Shown in pieces: positions 34,501 through 57,380 of a stretch of DNA of 64,000 nt. The number at the start of each line of letters is the position of its first letter. The first letter of the stretch is position 1. The notes below the pieces were generated by a model. The model saw only the letters and a list, made by a program, of their open reading frames with translations. It was not told where the DNA came from and made no database searches. Both the position numbers and the translations under genes were made by a program. Origin of the DNA: Paguma larvata (Eukaryota; Chordata; Mammalia; Carnivora; Viverridae); NCBI GenBank assembly GCA_030068075.1, contig CM057841.1:34203030-34267029 (forward strand). Reading direction: 5' to 3'.

Positions 34501-36910
34501 GTCCACTGATGTGAGCGCTCTCTGCAAAGCCACAGGCTGCCGGGAGGGGCTCGGGCTCGGCCTCTCTCCGGGGTGTTGGTGAAAGTTCTTTGATCACAGA
34601 TCCTGTCGGTGGGCCTGCAGTGCCAGCCCGTCTCGGGAAGGGGAGGCTAGGGATGAGGAAGCTCGCCCACCAAGCCACGGTGGGGTCTAGGTCTTCATTC
34701 AAAGATCCGCACTTGAGCCGCAAGCCCTCCGTCCTCTACTGGTGACAAGCATCAGAGGACTTGGGGACAGGGCTGCCATTTTATAGTCATTTCCCCTCAG
34801 TCTCCTAAGACTTCTATTGTGCAATGGGATTTCTCAGTGTGTTTTTCACGAGACCAGCCAGTGGATTTTTTTTTTGAATGTTTTATTTATTGAGAGCAGG
34901 ACAGACAAAGCACGAGCAGGGGAAGGGCAGAGAGAGAGGGAGACACAGAATGTGAAGCAGGCTCCAGGCTCTGAGCTGTGAGCACAGAGCCCGACGCGGG
35001 GCTCGAACCCACAGACTGTGAGATCATGACCCAAGCCAAAGTCAGACACTTAACCGACTGAGCCACTCGGGCGCCCCAGCCAGTGGATTTTTGAGTTGGT
35101 ACAGTGCAACTGTAAAAATTAAAAAAAAAATTTTTTTTTTAAATAAACATAACACCGTGGAGGCGCTGTTGCTTTAAAAAGGAACTCCCTCCCCCGAGCC
35201 CCTCTTGGCCTGCTTTGCCCAGAGATCAATAAGCTTTAAACAGGCACCGGGAAAGAATCTGACTGGTTAATGCTATCATATTTCTGGTAGGAAATTAAAA
35301 AAAAAGAAGTATACCTTCATAAAAGATGTTAATATGTGACGATGCTCTGTGGAGTCCGGGCTGGGGAGGCGAAGAGCTACCCCTGCCACACTTGTAACAA
35401 AGGACTTTAATAAGCTTCCCCCGCGTGGGCGTACACCACCAACGGAGAGGGTGGGAAAATGAAATTAGAGAGCAAAGAAATTAAAGGAATAAAACACGAG
35501 GCAGCTGAGTTAGTGCTCCAAAGAGCCGTTTGCCGGGCCAGCCTAAAGTGGCCGAGGGACCGGAGCCTGGGTGTTCTGAATCTGTCCGTGGGCCTGTCTC
35601 AGCCCTCACTTTACTGATGAGCACACCACGGTTTGGTCAGAACTGGCTGAGCATCGAGCCTCCCCAGAATTTAGGCGGCCTGAGACCCAGTCTTTTCATC
35701 AGCGGCTTCAAAATGGATGCATGTAGCAAAATCGCCTGGGATACCAATCAGCCACCCAGGTTCCTGGCACTTACTTCAGACCCTTTGACTCTAAACCCTA
35801 AGAGGATGGGCCCAGGAGCTTGCGTTGTAATCTCCCAGGTAATTTTGTTGCCCAGCCGAGTTTGAGAACAGTCGTGTTATGCAGGGGAACAAATGCATCT
35901 GTGGGGAAAAGAAGAGATCAGGAGGGAGCCCATTAGTGCCCGTGGCTTTGGGTAGGAATCCCCCCCCCCCCCCGCCCCCGGCTACCCCAGCCCGCAGCAG
36001 TAGTGGTGACCCACCTTTCTGGGTGGGTTTCTTTGCAGTTTAACTGGTATACCCGCCGGGCTGTGCTGGCTGGCATCTACAACACGACAGAACTGGTGAT
36101 GATGCAGGACTCGTCCCCAGACTTCGAGGACACTTGGCGCTTCCTGGAAAACCGGATTAATGACGCAATGAACATGGGCCACACTGCCAAGCAGGTAGTT
36201 GGGGCTAGCCATTGGGAAGCCTCCTCACTAGGCACGCCCCCCTCCTCAGGCCACAGCTGGTCACCTGTCTGTTCTCTTGCCTCAGCAGACAGTCCCGAAG
36301 GCCTGCCCCGGGGGGTGTGGCTGGCTCTTCCTCGTGCCAGCCATTCCCTAAGAGCCATACGTGGGCCATCTGTGGTTGTGTGCGTGGCTCTTCCTCCAGT
36401 CCACAGGGTCCTCATGAGCCCCCCCGCCATTTGTCTTACCTGTTTCACCTTTGAGCTAATACTAGGGACTTAAGAGAGCCTGACCCTGACTCCTCCTAGG
36501 TAAAGTCCACTGGAGAGGCACTGGTTCAAGGACTCATGGGTGCAGCAGTGACGGTGAGTACTGCCCCACTCATCCCTGCCCTCCTCCCCTCCCACTGCTG
36601 CCCTGTGATCTTAAAACCTGTGTCAATGAGCCCAAAGCTTTAAACTGGCAAGCTCCTGATATGCTGGACGGTGGTTCAGCCCCAGTCTCTGATCCTCAGT
36701 ACCACACCTCTCTGTTTTTTGCTGCCATTAAAAAACATCGCCGACTCCTGGGCCCCTAGCGCGTCAGATCTGTAGCTCTTAGCCACGCCTGTCACCCCGA
36801 AAACCCCAGCCTCACCCACTGGAGTCCCAAAGGCAGGGCAGACCCTCATCATTCGGTTTCCTTCTCTGTCTCAGCTGAAGAACTTGACAGGCCTAAACCA
36901 GCGCCGGTGA
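23440..36910 (+). CDS. COQ9: COQ9, mitochondrial coenzyme Q biosynthesis lipid-binding protein, complete coding region
   Basis: Nine exons: 23440-23518, 26021-26189, 27577-27712, 32420-32562, 32846-32930, 34406-34510, 36039-36194, 36500-36553 and 36875-36910. They join to 963 nt, giving 320 residues against 318 I recall for human; the extra length sits in the N-terminal alanine run. The N-terminus ([20 protein letters not shown]) is a positively charged mitochondrial targeting peptide. A low-complexity acidic linker follows to about residue 95, then the conserved COQ9 domain ([20 protein letters not shown] onward). From family knowledge this domain has a TetR-like fold, binds lipid and presents intermediates to COQ7 on the matrix side of the inner membrane. 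The protein ends LTGLNQRR. No disabling change was seen. Confidence 0.97.
24305..24492 (-). repeat. CAN-SINE, reverse orientation
   Basis: Poly(T), GAGAAAGAGAGAGAGAGG, and a head ending ACAGAGCCACCCAAGCACCC. Confidence 0.85.
24600..25262 (+). repeat. L1 3' fragment
   Basis: Landmarks of L1 ORF2 end and 3' UTR in order: TAGCAGCTTTATTCATGATA, GGCTGAAACAGTCCACAAAA, AGGTGGTGGGTACACAGGTG and TTTTCTATAATAAAATGTTG. It lies in the first COQ9 intron. Confidence 0.75.
25306..25552 (+). repeat. CAN-SINE with an (AAAT)n tail
   Basis: Head GGGGCACCCAGGTAGCTCGG with an internal GTTGACC duplication, a (TC)n body, and an AAATAAATAAATAAATAAAT tail. Confidence 0.9.
26021..26189 (+). CDS. COQ9: COQ9 exon 2 (residues 27-82)
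   Basis: Acceptor TTGTTTCAG, donor CCAG|GTATGT. It encodes [20 protein letters not shown] and then the Gln/Pro-rich linker [20 protein letters not shown]. Confidence 0.95.
26500..27080 (-). repeat. Old L1 3' region, reverse orientation, interrupted by a CAN-SINE
   Basis: TTTTTCACTCAGCAGTATAT, CTATTTTTTATTGATGAATA and GAGTCAAAGTCTGTGCACAT follow L1 order on both sides of the SINE. Confidence 0.65.
26667..26878 (+). repeat. CAN-SINE with a 15-bp target-site duplication
   Basis: The diverged head is followed by AGGTCACGATCTCACCATAG and a CT-rich body. Perfect flanking duplicates AATTTATTTAACCTA lie at 26652-26666 and 26879-26893. Confidence 0.93.
27577..27712 (+). CDS. COQ9: COQ9 exon 3 (residues 83-128)
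   Basis: Acceptor GGTCTCAG, donor CCCAG|GTGTGT. It encodes the acidic stretch [20 protein letters not shown] and the first helix of the COQ9 domain, ending AEAIAEGAQ. Confidence 0.95.
28112..28225 (+). repeat. CAN-SINE, older type
   Basis: GGGGAGCATCTGGCTGGCTT, GACTCTTGATCTTGGAGCTG and the tail ATTACTTAAAAATAAAAATC; no CT-rich body. Confidence 0.8.
28968..29180 (-). repeat. CAN-SINE, reverse orientation
   Basis: Poly(T), ATTTTTGAGAGAGAGAG, and a head ending ACTGAGCCACCCAGGGGCCC. It sits inside old L1-like sequence (28900-29360). Confidence 0.92.
30050..30151 (-). repeat. CAN-SINE, older type, reverse orientation
   Basis: TATTTATTTAAGTAATCTCT, GTGAACTCACAACCGGAAGA and GACCGGGCCAGCCGGGAGCC. 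Confidence 0.78.
30626..30819 (+). repeat. CAN-SINE (first of a cluster of three)
   Basis: Head GGGGCACCTGGGTGGCTCAG and tail AAAAATGAATAAACGTTT, directly followed by the next copy. Confidence 0.92.
30820..31030 (+). repeat. CAN-SINE (second of the cluster)
   Basis: Head GGGGTGCCTGGGTGGCTCAG and tail AAATAAATAAACATTAAAA. Confidence 0.92.
31056..31219 (-). repeat. CAN-SINE (third of the cluster), internally deleted, reverse orientation
   Basis: The AATGTTTTATTTATTTTTGA tail runs to GAGACACAACATCTGACGTG, skipping the usual CAGGCTCCAGGCTCTGAG block. The head ends GAGCCACCCAGGCGCCCC. Confidence 0.88.
31497..31709 (-). repeat. CAN-SINE, reverse orientation
   Basis: TTAACGTTTATTTATTTTTG tail and a head ending CTGAGCCACCCAGGCGCCCC. 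Confidence 0.92.
32021..32222 (+). repeat. CAN-SINE, 5'-degraded, with a long poly(A)
   Basis: GGTCACCATCTCATGGTTCG, a CT-rich body and about 20 A residues. It ends 198 bp before COQ9 exon 4. Confidence 0.85.
32420..32562 (+). CDS. COQ9: COQ9 exon 4 (residues 129-175)
   Basis: Acceptor TTGTGTAG, donor GA|GTAAGT. It encodes [20 protein letters not shown] and continues to KLVQLGQA. Confidence 0.95.
32846..32930 (+). CDS. COQ9: COQ9 exon 5 (residues 176-204)
   Basis: Acceptor CTCTTCCAG, donor CCCCGG|GTACAG. It encodes [20 protein letters not shown], then PYLEHWPR. Confidence 0.95.
34406..34510 (+). CDS. COQ9: COQ9 exon 6 (residues 205-239)
   Basis: Acceptor TTTCCTCAG, donor ACTGAT|GTGAGC. It encodes [20 protein letters not shown], then [15 protein letters not shown]. 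This is the most conserved stretch of the family. Confidence 0.95.
34868..35077 (-). repeat. CAN-SINE, reverse orientation
   Basis: GAATGTTTTATTTATTGAGA tail and a head ending GAGCCACTCGGGCGCCCC. Confidence 0.9.
35690..35880 (+). repeat. MER5-like DNA transposon remnant
   Basis: AAAATCGCCTGGGATACCAA, GGGCCCAGGAGCTTGCGTTG, CTCCCAGGTAATTTTGTTGC and GAGTTTGAGAACAG follow the MER5 pattern. Confidence 0.55.
36039..36194 (+). CDS. COQ9: COQ9 exon 7 (residues 240-291)
   Basis: Acceptor TCTTTGCAG, donor AAGCAG|GTAGTT. It encodes [20 protein letters not shown] and continues to NMGHTAKQ. Confidence 0.95.
36500..36553 (+). CDS. COQ9: COQ9 exon 8 (residues 292-309)
   Basis: Acceptor CTCCTAG, donor GTGACG|GTGAGT. 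It encodes [18 protein letters not shown]. Confidence 0.94.
36875..36910 (+). CDS. COQ9: COQ9 exon 9, coding part (residues 310-320)
   Basis: Acceptor TGTCTCAG. It encodes [11 protein letters not shown] and ends with TGA at 36908-36910. Confidence 0.94.
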   Translation: MKNLTGLNQRR

Positions 36911-37555
36911 GTGGGACGGGGTGTGAGCTGGAGCGCCCAGAAGGTTATCTGCAGATGTATTGAAAGGGCCTCGAAAACCATGAAGTGCCGTCCGCGGAAC
37001 AGGGTGTTCATGAGAGAGCACTGAAGGACCCCTGAGTCACTGTGACAGCCACCTGGAAACCACAGAGCACTTGATGGAGCCGTAGCCTGCGGCCTGCTGT
37101 TGCTTCAGGTCTGAGCACCAGGCCGGCCTCCTGATGCCTTTCTGTGTTGCCACTGTGTGATTGGAAAAACAAGGCTCTCGTCCCAGCGTCCGAGCCGCAT
37201 GTCCCTATCATGGTCTCACAGATACTTGATCATGTCTTAACCTTCCTAGAGTGATCTCCGGGGCTCCCGGGTCAGAGTCAGGGTGTGAAGCCGTTACAGG
37301 GTGGCAGCACAGCACAGACTTGTGCACACAGGTGTTCCTTGCACCCCTCCCCTCTCTGGTGTCCTGAGCTGCTGCAGCTGGGAACCCCTCAGAACGCTGC
37401 CTTACCTGAGACCGGTGCCTGCTGGACAGCGGTGCCCAGCCTGGCCCAAGGCGTGAACCCAGGCCCGTCGTCGCGTTACACCAGCATGTGTGGTAGGGCT
37501 ATCAGTGAACTTAAGAGTCTGTAAAAATAGTAATAAATATGTTTGAAGCAGTTTC
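36911..37555 (+). other. COQ9: COQ9 3' UTR
   Basis: About 640 nt of non-coding sequence in exon 9, from the stop codon to just past the AATAAA at 37532-37537. A TTGTGGTGCAGG-like GT-rich element follows. Confidence 0.75.
37532..37537 (+). terminator. COQ9: COQ9 poly(A) signal (AATAAA)
   Basis: Canonical hexamer about 620 nt past the stop codon, with GT-rich sequence within 30 nt downstream. Confidence 0.75.
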
Positions 37556-37904
37556 TTGTGGTGCAGGTCGTTTCCATCTAGGCCACAGCGGGTGTCCAAG
37601 ACCTTGGAGGGAGACAGCGGTGTTGTGGAAAAGGCTTGGGGCTGGCGTCCAGGAGGCCTGGGCTCCGGTCCCCATGTGGCCTACTGCTAATGGGTAATAC
37701 GGCAGCTGTGCCTCTCTGGGCCCATCCTTCGCTTCAGTAAGTGTGGGTGACAGTGGCCTTGCCCCTCACCGTTAGCTCCCTGGGCTGCTGTCTTCTATCA
37801 CTCATCATTTCAGTGATCTGTTCTTTAGCGTTAATAGTTTTCTGTTTCTACACTGGCTGAGCCCCCTTTGCAAGTCCTGTTAACTCTGTTGGTTTGGCCT
37901 TCTC

Positions 37905-38250
37905 ATGTTACAGCAACAAAACACCACGGACTGGGTGACTTAACAACAGATCGTTGTTTCTCACAGTTCTGGAGGCTAGGAGATCCAAGATTAAGGTGCT
38001 GGCCAGTTCAGTTCCTAGGGGTCTTTCTGACTTGCCACCTTCTCCCTATGTTCTAACAGGACAGAGAGAGAGAGAGAGCTCTAGTGTCTCCTCCGGTTCT
38101 TATAAGGGCCCGATTCCTATCGTGAGGGTGCTATTCCTACCCTCAGGATGACTCATGACCTCCCAAAGACTCCCATCTCCAAATACCATCACATTGGGCG
38201 TTATGCTTCAGCATATTAGAGGGACAAAGTTCAGGCCAGAGCATCTGTCT
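37905..38250 (+). repeat. Old interspersed repeat, class uncertain
   Basis: Contains ACCACGGACTGGGTGACTTA, CTCACAGTTCTGGAGGCTAG and ATACCATCACATTGGGCGTT. This is a common ancient-repeat signature that I do not name with confidence. Confidence 0.6.
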
Positions 38251-38794
38251 TCTCCTTTGCCTTATCCTTGGACATGTCCTTGAGTGGGTATTGATGGGGG
38301 AAGTCACAAGCTAATCAGTGTTTCCAATCCTTTTGCCTTCCTCCGGGCCCCTTCTGCACTCTAATTCTTTGTATCGTGACACCCAGCAGGTCCCCTACAG
38401 TAATTCTTACACGTTTCATCCCACTGTGTCTTTTATCCTTCATAGCCTCCCTCTCGCACTCAGCAGACAACCTTAATTCTTAATTTACTGAGGTGACACA
38501 GGCCATGAAGCCAGGGCCCCCTCCATGCCCTTTCTCTCTGTCTCAGGAAGAGGTGTCACGCCTAGCTAACGCAAACTCTTTACCTCCTCTATAACTCTGC
38601 CCCCCCCAACTGTAGCTCCTGCTAAGTTCTATTTTAGAGCCTCTTCTCTGTACGAGCAGCTGTCACCTTTTGAGGCTCATTCAAACCTTTCTCCAGGCTG
38701 CTGAGAGGACTTTGGGAATCTTTATTGGGCATCCGCCCTGTGAGGGGCACACTGCCCGGCATGCGGAGATGGGGATGCAGAGATGAAGAGCACC

Positions 38795-38820
38795 GCCCCC
38801 CCCCCCCCCCCCCCCCCCCG
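38795..38820 (+). repeat. Poly(C) homopolymer
   Basis: About 25 uninterrupted C residues at 38795-38819, between COQ9 and POLR2C. Confidence 0.95.
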
Positions 38821-39055
38821 CCACAACTACACAGGCCGCAGAGCATGGAAGGAAAGAGCATTGTATCTTCTTGGAGTTTCCGAAGAGCACGATCCAGCCT
38901 TGGGGGTGGGAGGAAAGGGTATGGCTGTATACCTAGCGTACCGTACTTCGCTCAAGTATACTTCTGTTTTTCTGTAAATGTGCAGATTTACTTCATTCTC
39001 TTCAAGGCATCATAGCATTCCTATGTTTCTATATATCTTTTTTTTCTATTTGAGT

Positions 39056-39800
39056 AATTTTATTTTTTTTCTTTATTTTTTAAATTTAATTCCTTTTTTT
39101 TAAATTTAAATCCAAGTTAGTTAGCATATAGTGCCACAATGATTTCAGGAGTAGATTCCTTAATGCTCCTTACCCATTTAGCCCATCCCCCCTCCCACAA
39201 GCCCTCCCCTCACCCTCTGTTTCTTCTCCATGTTTAAGAGTCTCTTGTGCTTTGTCCCTCTCCCTGTTTTTATATTATTTTTGCTTCCTTCCCTTCTGTT
39301 CATCTGTTCTGTGTTTTAAAGTCCTCATATGAGTGAAGTCATATGATATTTGTCTTTCTCTGACTAATTTCGCTTAGCATAATACCCTCTAATTCCATCC
39401 ATGTTGCTGCAAGTGGCAAGATTTCATTCTTTTTGATTGCAGAGTCATACTCCATTGTATAGACATACCACATCTTCTTTATCCATTCATCTGTTGATGG
39501 ACATTTGGGCTCTTTCCATCCTTCGGCTACTGTCGACAGTGCTGCTATGAACATTGGGTGCATGTGCCCCTTCGAAACAGCACACCTGTATCCCTTGGGT
39601 AAATACCTAGTAGTGCAATTGCTGCGTCCTAGGGTAGTTCTATTTTTAATCTTTTGAGGAACCTCCCTACGTTTTCCAGAGCGGTTGCACCAGTTTGCAT
39701 TCCCGCCAGCAGTGTAAGAGATCCTCTTTCTGCGCATCTTCGCTAGCATCTGTTATTGCCTGAGTTGTTAATGTTAGCCATTCTGACGGGTGTGAGGTGG
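39056..39800 (-). repeat. Carnivore L1 3' fragment, reverse orientation
   Basis: The minus strand keeps a recognisable ORF2 C-terminal segment (WYVYTMEYDSAIKKNEILPL at about 39465-39410), an internal stop and the 3' UTR. It looks younger than the other L1 pieces. It ends about 160 bp before the POLR2C CpG island. Confidence 0.85.
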
Positions 39801-39959
39801 TATCTCATTGTATAGTCAACTGTCAATGGATAATTGGTTGTGTTATCCTTTGCCTTTACAAACATAGCTGTAGTGAACACCCCTGTACGTGTATCTTTGT
39901 TTACAACTGCCGGCATTTTGGCAGTATGAATTCCTTAAAGTGTTATTGTTGAATGGAGG

Positions 39960-47947
<7,988 letters not shown>

Positions 47948-48081
47948 CACAGCTCCGAGGAGGGGGTGTAGGCCAGCAGCTGGATTTCCGGTCTCTCCAG
48001 AGCCTCTTCTGGCTTCTGGGAGGTAGACCTCGAGTGCCCAGGCTTCTTGGCAAACCGTCAGCACCCACTTGAAAGGGAGCC

Positions 48082-48107
48082 GGGGGGGGGCGAAGGGGGG
48101 GGGGGGA
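48082..48107 (+). repeat. G-rich tract in the POLR2C 3' UTR
   Basis: Nine or more G, CGAA, then about 13 G. Simple low-complexity sequence with quadruplex potential in the mRNA sense. Confidence 0.85.
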
Positions 48108-48724
48108 GTCCTATCCCAGCCCCCCTTGCTCAGACTGCCAGGCACCCCGCTGCCCTTGGGGCAGGACAGTTTGTCACTAGACCTGTCACGTCCCGGCTCT
48201 GCCCGCTAATTGCCAGTACACTCCCCAGAACATCCCTTCCATCTTGTTCTCGTACGTGCTTTCGGCGGAGTTTTCTGTTGAGAACCGCGGAGCTGGACTC
48301 CTCTCCTGGCCATTTCAGGTTTTTAAACCCTTTGTGTCCAAAAGTTGGAGGTTTCATAGTTGGACTTCTGGTGTTAGGATTGAGTGCTAGAACCCCGTTC
48401 ACGTTGCCTCCAAACCCTTCTCGTCCCTGCTCAGAGCCAGTCTCCTGGCCCTTCACTCCAGTCTCCGCGTGTCCCTGATTTGAGAACCCGTGGAGGAGAG
48501 TGTCCGAGCGTGGCTGCCCCCCTGCCCCAGGTAACCCTGTATTTCATTCTCTACCCGTTAGTTATGAATATTGCTGCCAGTGGCCTGATTATGTAGCTTT
48601 GGGTGCTGGGGGACAAGGGCCTTAATGAAGGGAAGGTCTGGCCTTGACCCCTTAGCCCTGGAGGTAGAATCAGGCCCAAAGTAGTTAATTAGGCAGCCGG
48701 GCAGGAGAAGCCTGGAGGAGCTCC

Positions 48725-50015
48725 AGTACAGAAAGGAAGGGATATTTATTGATTCAGTAGTTGTCTTTTTAAAAGTTTTTATTTTTGGCAATAAAGAGCA
48801 CAACATAATCCCCTTCATGCGTCATCGTGCCACTAACTTGAGCCAGCCGGCCCTGCGCCGCGCTGACTGGCCCCTCTCTGGCCCCAGGGCTCTCCCGGAG
48901 GGGCCTCTTGCTGGATCATTCTGCCACAGCTTAAGTAGTGGTTATTTACAACAGGGTCTGTTCCCACAAAGCAGAACCCTAAAGTATTAAAAACAACAAC
49001 AAAACACGCAACCAGGGGTTTGATGGGAATAGAAAGATAGCCCTTCTGCAAGGTAGTCAATAAATACCAGCACTAGAAAATCAATTGCTTTAATTGCATT
49101 TCAGCAGGAGCCTCAGCACCATGTGGGGAAGAGGAAATGGGAAGGGCCCGGGTTCTGAGTGCTTGGGGCTGGCCATGGGGGCGGCCCAGCAGGGCAGGGG
49201 GGCTTCCTCTGCTGGGACCTGGCCTGCCCCCAGGTCAGTGAGGGTGTGGGAGGGGTGCTCCCCAGAGCCTGGCCCTGGGGCGGGGAAGAGCTCGGACTGG
49301 CCCTCCTCCTCGTGGCTGAGGGAATCGGCACCCCCACCCCTGGGGTATCTTCTCAGCCTACTAAGCAGGAAGGAGCCTGGGTGAAAATTACCGTTTAAAA
49401 CCAGATTTTCACCTGAGGTGTCAACCAGCTGTCACCTCTGCTTAAAACTCCCAAGTGCAAGGCTGCCAAGTGGCACAGCGGAAGCTCAGATCCTTCCTGT
49501 GCTACTCTAGGCCCAGAGGAGCTGAGACGGCACCTGCCGTCTCAGCCCCTGGGCTGCTGGAGGAAAGCCGGCGGTCACAGCGCCAGCCTGGAGCTCTGAC
49601 GGGCTGCCGCCTCTGGCCCTGGCCACTCAAGCAAGTCCTGGCAGGAGGGCTGTGCCATGGAGGACAGGGAACAGCTGCCCTCACGTTCAACAACAGCCTT
49701 GACTGTGACCCAGTCATGGAATTAAAAACTGTATATATGGTATTGGGGAGGGATGGGGGAAATCTCATTAATATAGAATATGTCATGAGCCATATATATT
49801 AAAATCATTAACAGTACGTAGTCCCACAGTAGCTCCAGCCCCTCACACATGCTCTGGTGGTGGGGCCAGCCCTTTGCCTTGGTCCAGCCTCACCCCCGGG
49901 GGCAAGGAGGATAGCTTGCTCCGTTGCTCCAGGCTCTGGGCCAGCGGCCCCTGGAGGCCGTCCACAGCACGCTGCAGGCAGCCCCTGCCGTCGTCGGTGC
50001 ACGCCGGCCCTGCTG
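48725..50015 (-). other. DOK4: DOK4 3' UTR (end uncertain)
   Basis: Non-coding sequence after the DOK4 stop. Two minus-strand poly(A) signals are candidates: ATTAAA at 49094-49089 (UTR about 930 nt) and AATAAA at 48750-48745 (UTR about 1.29 kb). The second would make the DOK4 transcript run into the POLR2C 3' UTR on the opposite strand. Confidence 0.55.
48790..48795 (+). terminator. POLR2C: POLR2C poly(A) signal (AATAAA)
   Basis: Canonical hexamer in TTGGCAATAAAGAGCAC, at the end of the 3' UTR. Confidence 0.75.
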
Positions 50016-56048
<6,033 letters not shown>

Positions 56049-56196
56049 GGTTTCCCCACTGTCTTTGGGGTGCCGGGCCTGGCTGAGGGCGGGGAGGGAT
56101 GCCCAGGTGGCCTCGGTTTCCGGGTCCTCCTATCACCTGTTCGAGACACTCTGTCGTCGGGGGGGCGGGGGGGGGGCCGCGAGGGCCGCTCCTCAC

Positions 56197-56243
56197 CTCG
56201 CCCGCCTCAGCATTGTTCTAGCAGCTCCTCTGCCCGGCGCCTG
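56197..56243 (-). other. DOK4: Candidate DOK4 5' non-coding exon
   Basis: A 47-nt interval on the minus strand lies between a strong acceptor (TTTTTATTTCCAG) and a donor (GGCGAG|GTGAGG). It lies about 115 bp upstream of the acceptor of the ATG exon. It contains an ATG, discussed in the findings. Predicted from splice sites only. Confidence 0.35.
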
Positions 56244-57279
56244 CTGGAAATAAAAATGACAGGGAGATTAGACAGTGACATCTTTCTCTTCTCCTGGCTG
56301 TCTCGCTCTTTTTTCCTTCCTCTTCCCACACTCCTCCCTCCCTCCGCCTGCCCGCCCTTCTTCCTTCCCTTCCCTCCCCACCCTGGGACGACAGAACCAT
56401 TCAGGAAAACCGAGGTGGAGGCAGCAGCGAGGAAAATGGTCCAGCCCAGTCCCCTCCCTCACGGCTGGGGCTGGCGGTTAACCCCTTCCTGGAAGGACTG
56501 GCGCTGGCTCCCACTGTGGAGATGGGAACAGAGGGAGGTGGCCCCAGAGCCGCTGTCCGGTCCCGTCTCCTGTTACGACTCTGGAGCAGACTGACCTTCC
56601 AGAACCAAACCCCCTCCCATGCACAGGAGCCTCACAGGAGAGACTTCCAAGAGAGGGGAGGTGGGGTGCCCAAGAGACAGCGCAAAGTCTGGTGTCTGAG
56701 TGAAATCCACACTCCCCGAGGTTCAGGACAATCTGCGTGGTCAGTCTCAGCAGCCCTCCCCAAATCCCTCTGCCCGCCCTCCCCCAGCCAGTCTATACCT
56801 GCTTCCGTCCAGCCCCAGGAGGGAGGCTGAGAATCAAGCCCACTCAGGCCCTCCTCCCGGCCCCTGGCACTCTTCGGCAGCTCCTCTGGGTGCTGCTTCC
56901 TGGGTGGGAGGGCAGAGTCCAGTGGGGCGGGCCCCCAGATAAGCCTGAGGAATGTGCTGGGCCGGCTGGAGGTGGCCACTGTGGAAGCAGGCACCTCGCC
57001 CTGGCCCTGGTGCCAGGAAAACCCGCCGGTCTGGGGTGGGGGGTGCTGGCGCTGGCCAGGGCAGGCAGTCCCCCACATCCGAGCAGGGGCAGGAGTTAAT
57101 TACAGACAGAACCAGCCGTCACCTGGCCCTGGGTCAGAGCACACAGCCAGAGAGCTGCGAGGAGCACCAGGGGAAGTCTATAGGGAGCAGGAGGTGGGGA
57201 TGCCAGCAGGGGCCGCTCTGAATCAGGCAGACAAACAGCTGAGACTAAGACTGGGGGGTGGGGAGGGGGGGGTCTCAGC

Positions 57280-57380
57280 AATGGCGCAGTCCAACACCCA
57301 TTCTACAGATGGGGAAAACAAAGTTTGCCCAGAAAGGATAAGCAACATGGCCGAAGTCACACAGCAAGTCTGGGGCACAG
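57280..57380 (+). repeat. MIR
   Basis: CATTCTACAGATGGGGAAAA, CAACATGGCCGAAGTCACAC and AGCAAGTCTGGGGCACAG match MIR. Confidence 0.65.

Larger units (their letters stand above)
47948..48815 (+). other. POLR2C: POLR2C 3' UTR
   Basis: About 870 nt from the stop to just past AATAAA at 48790-48795. It includes a G-rich tract at about 48082-48107 with long runs of G. No competing signal was seen earlier in the UTR. Confidence 0.75.
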
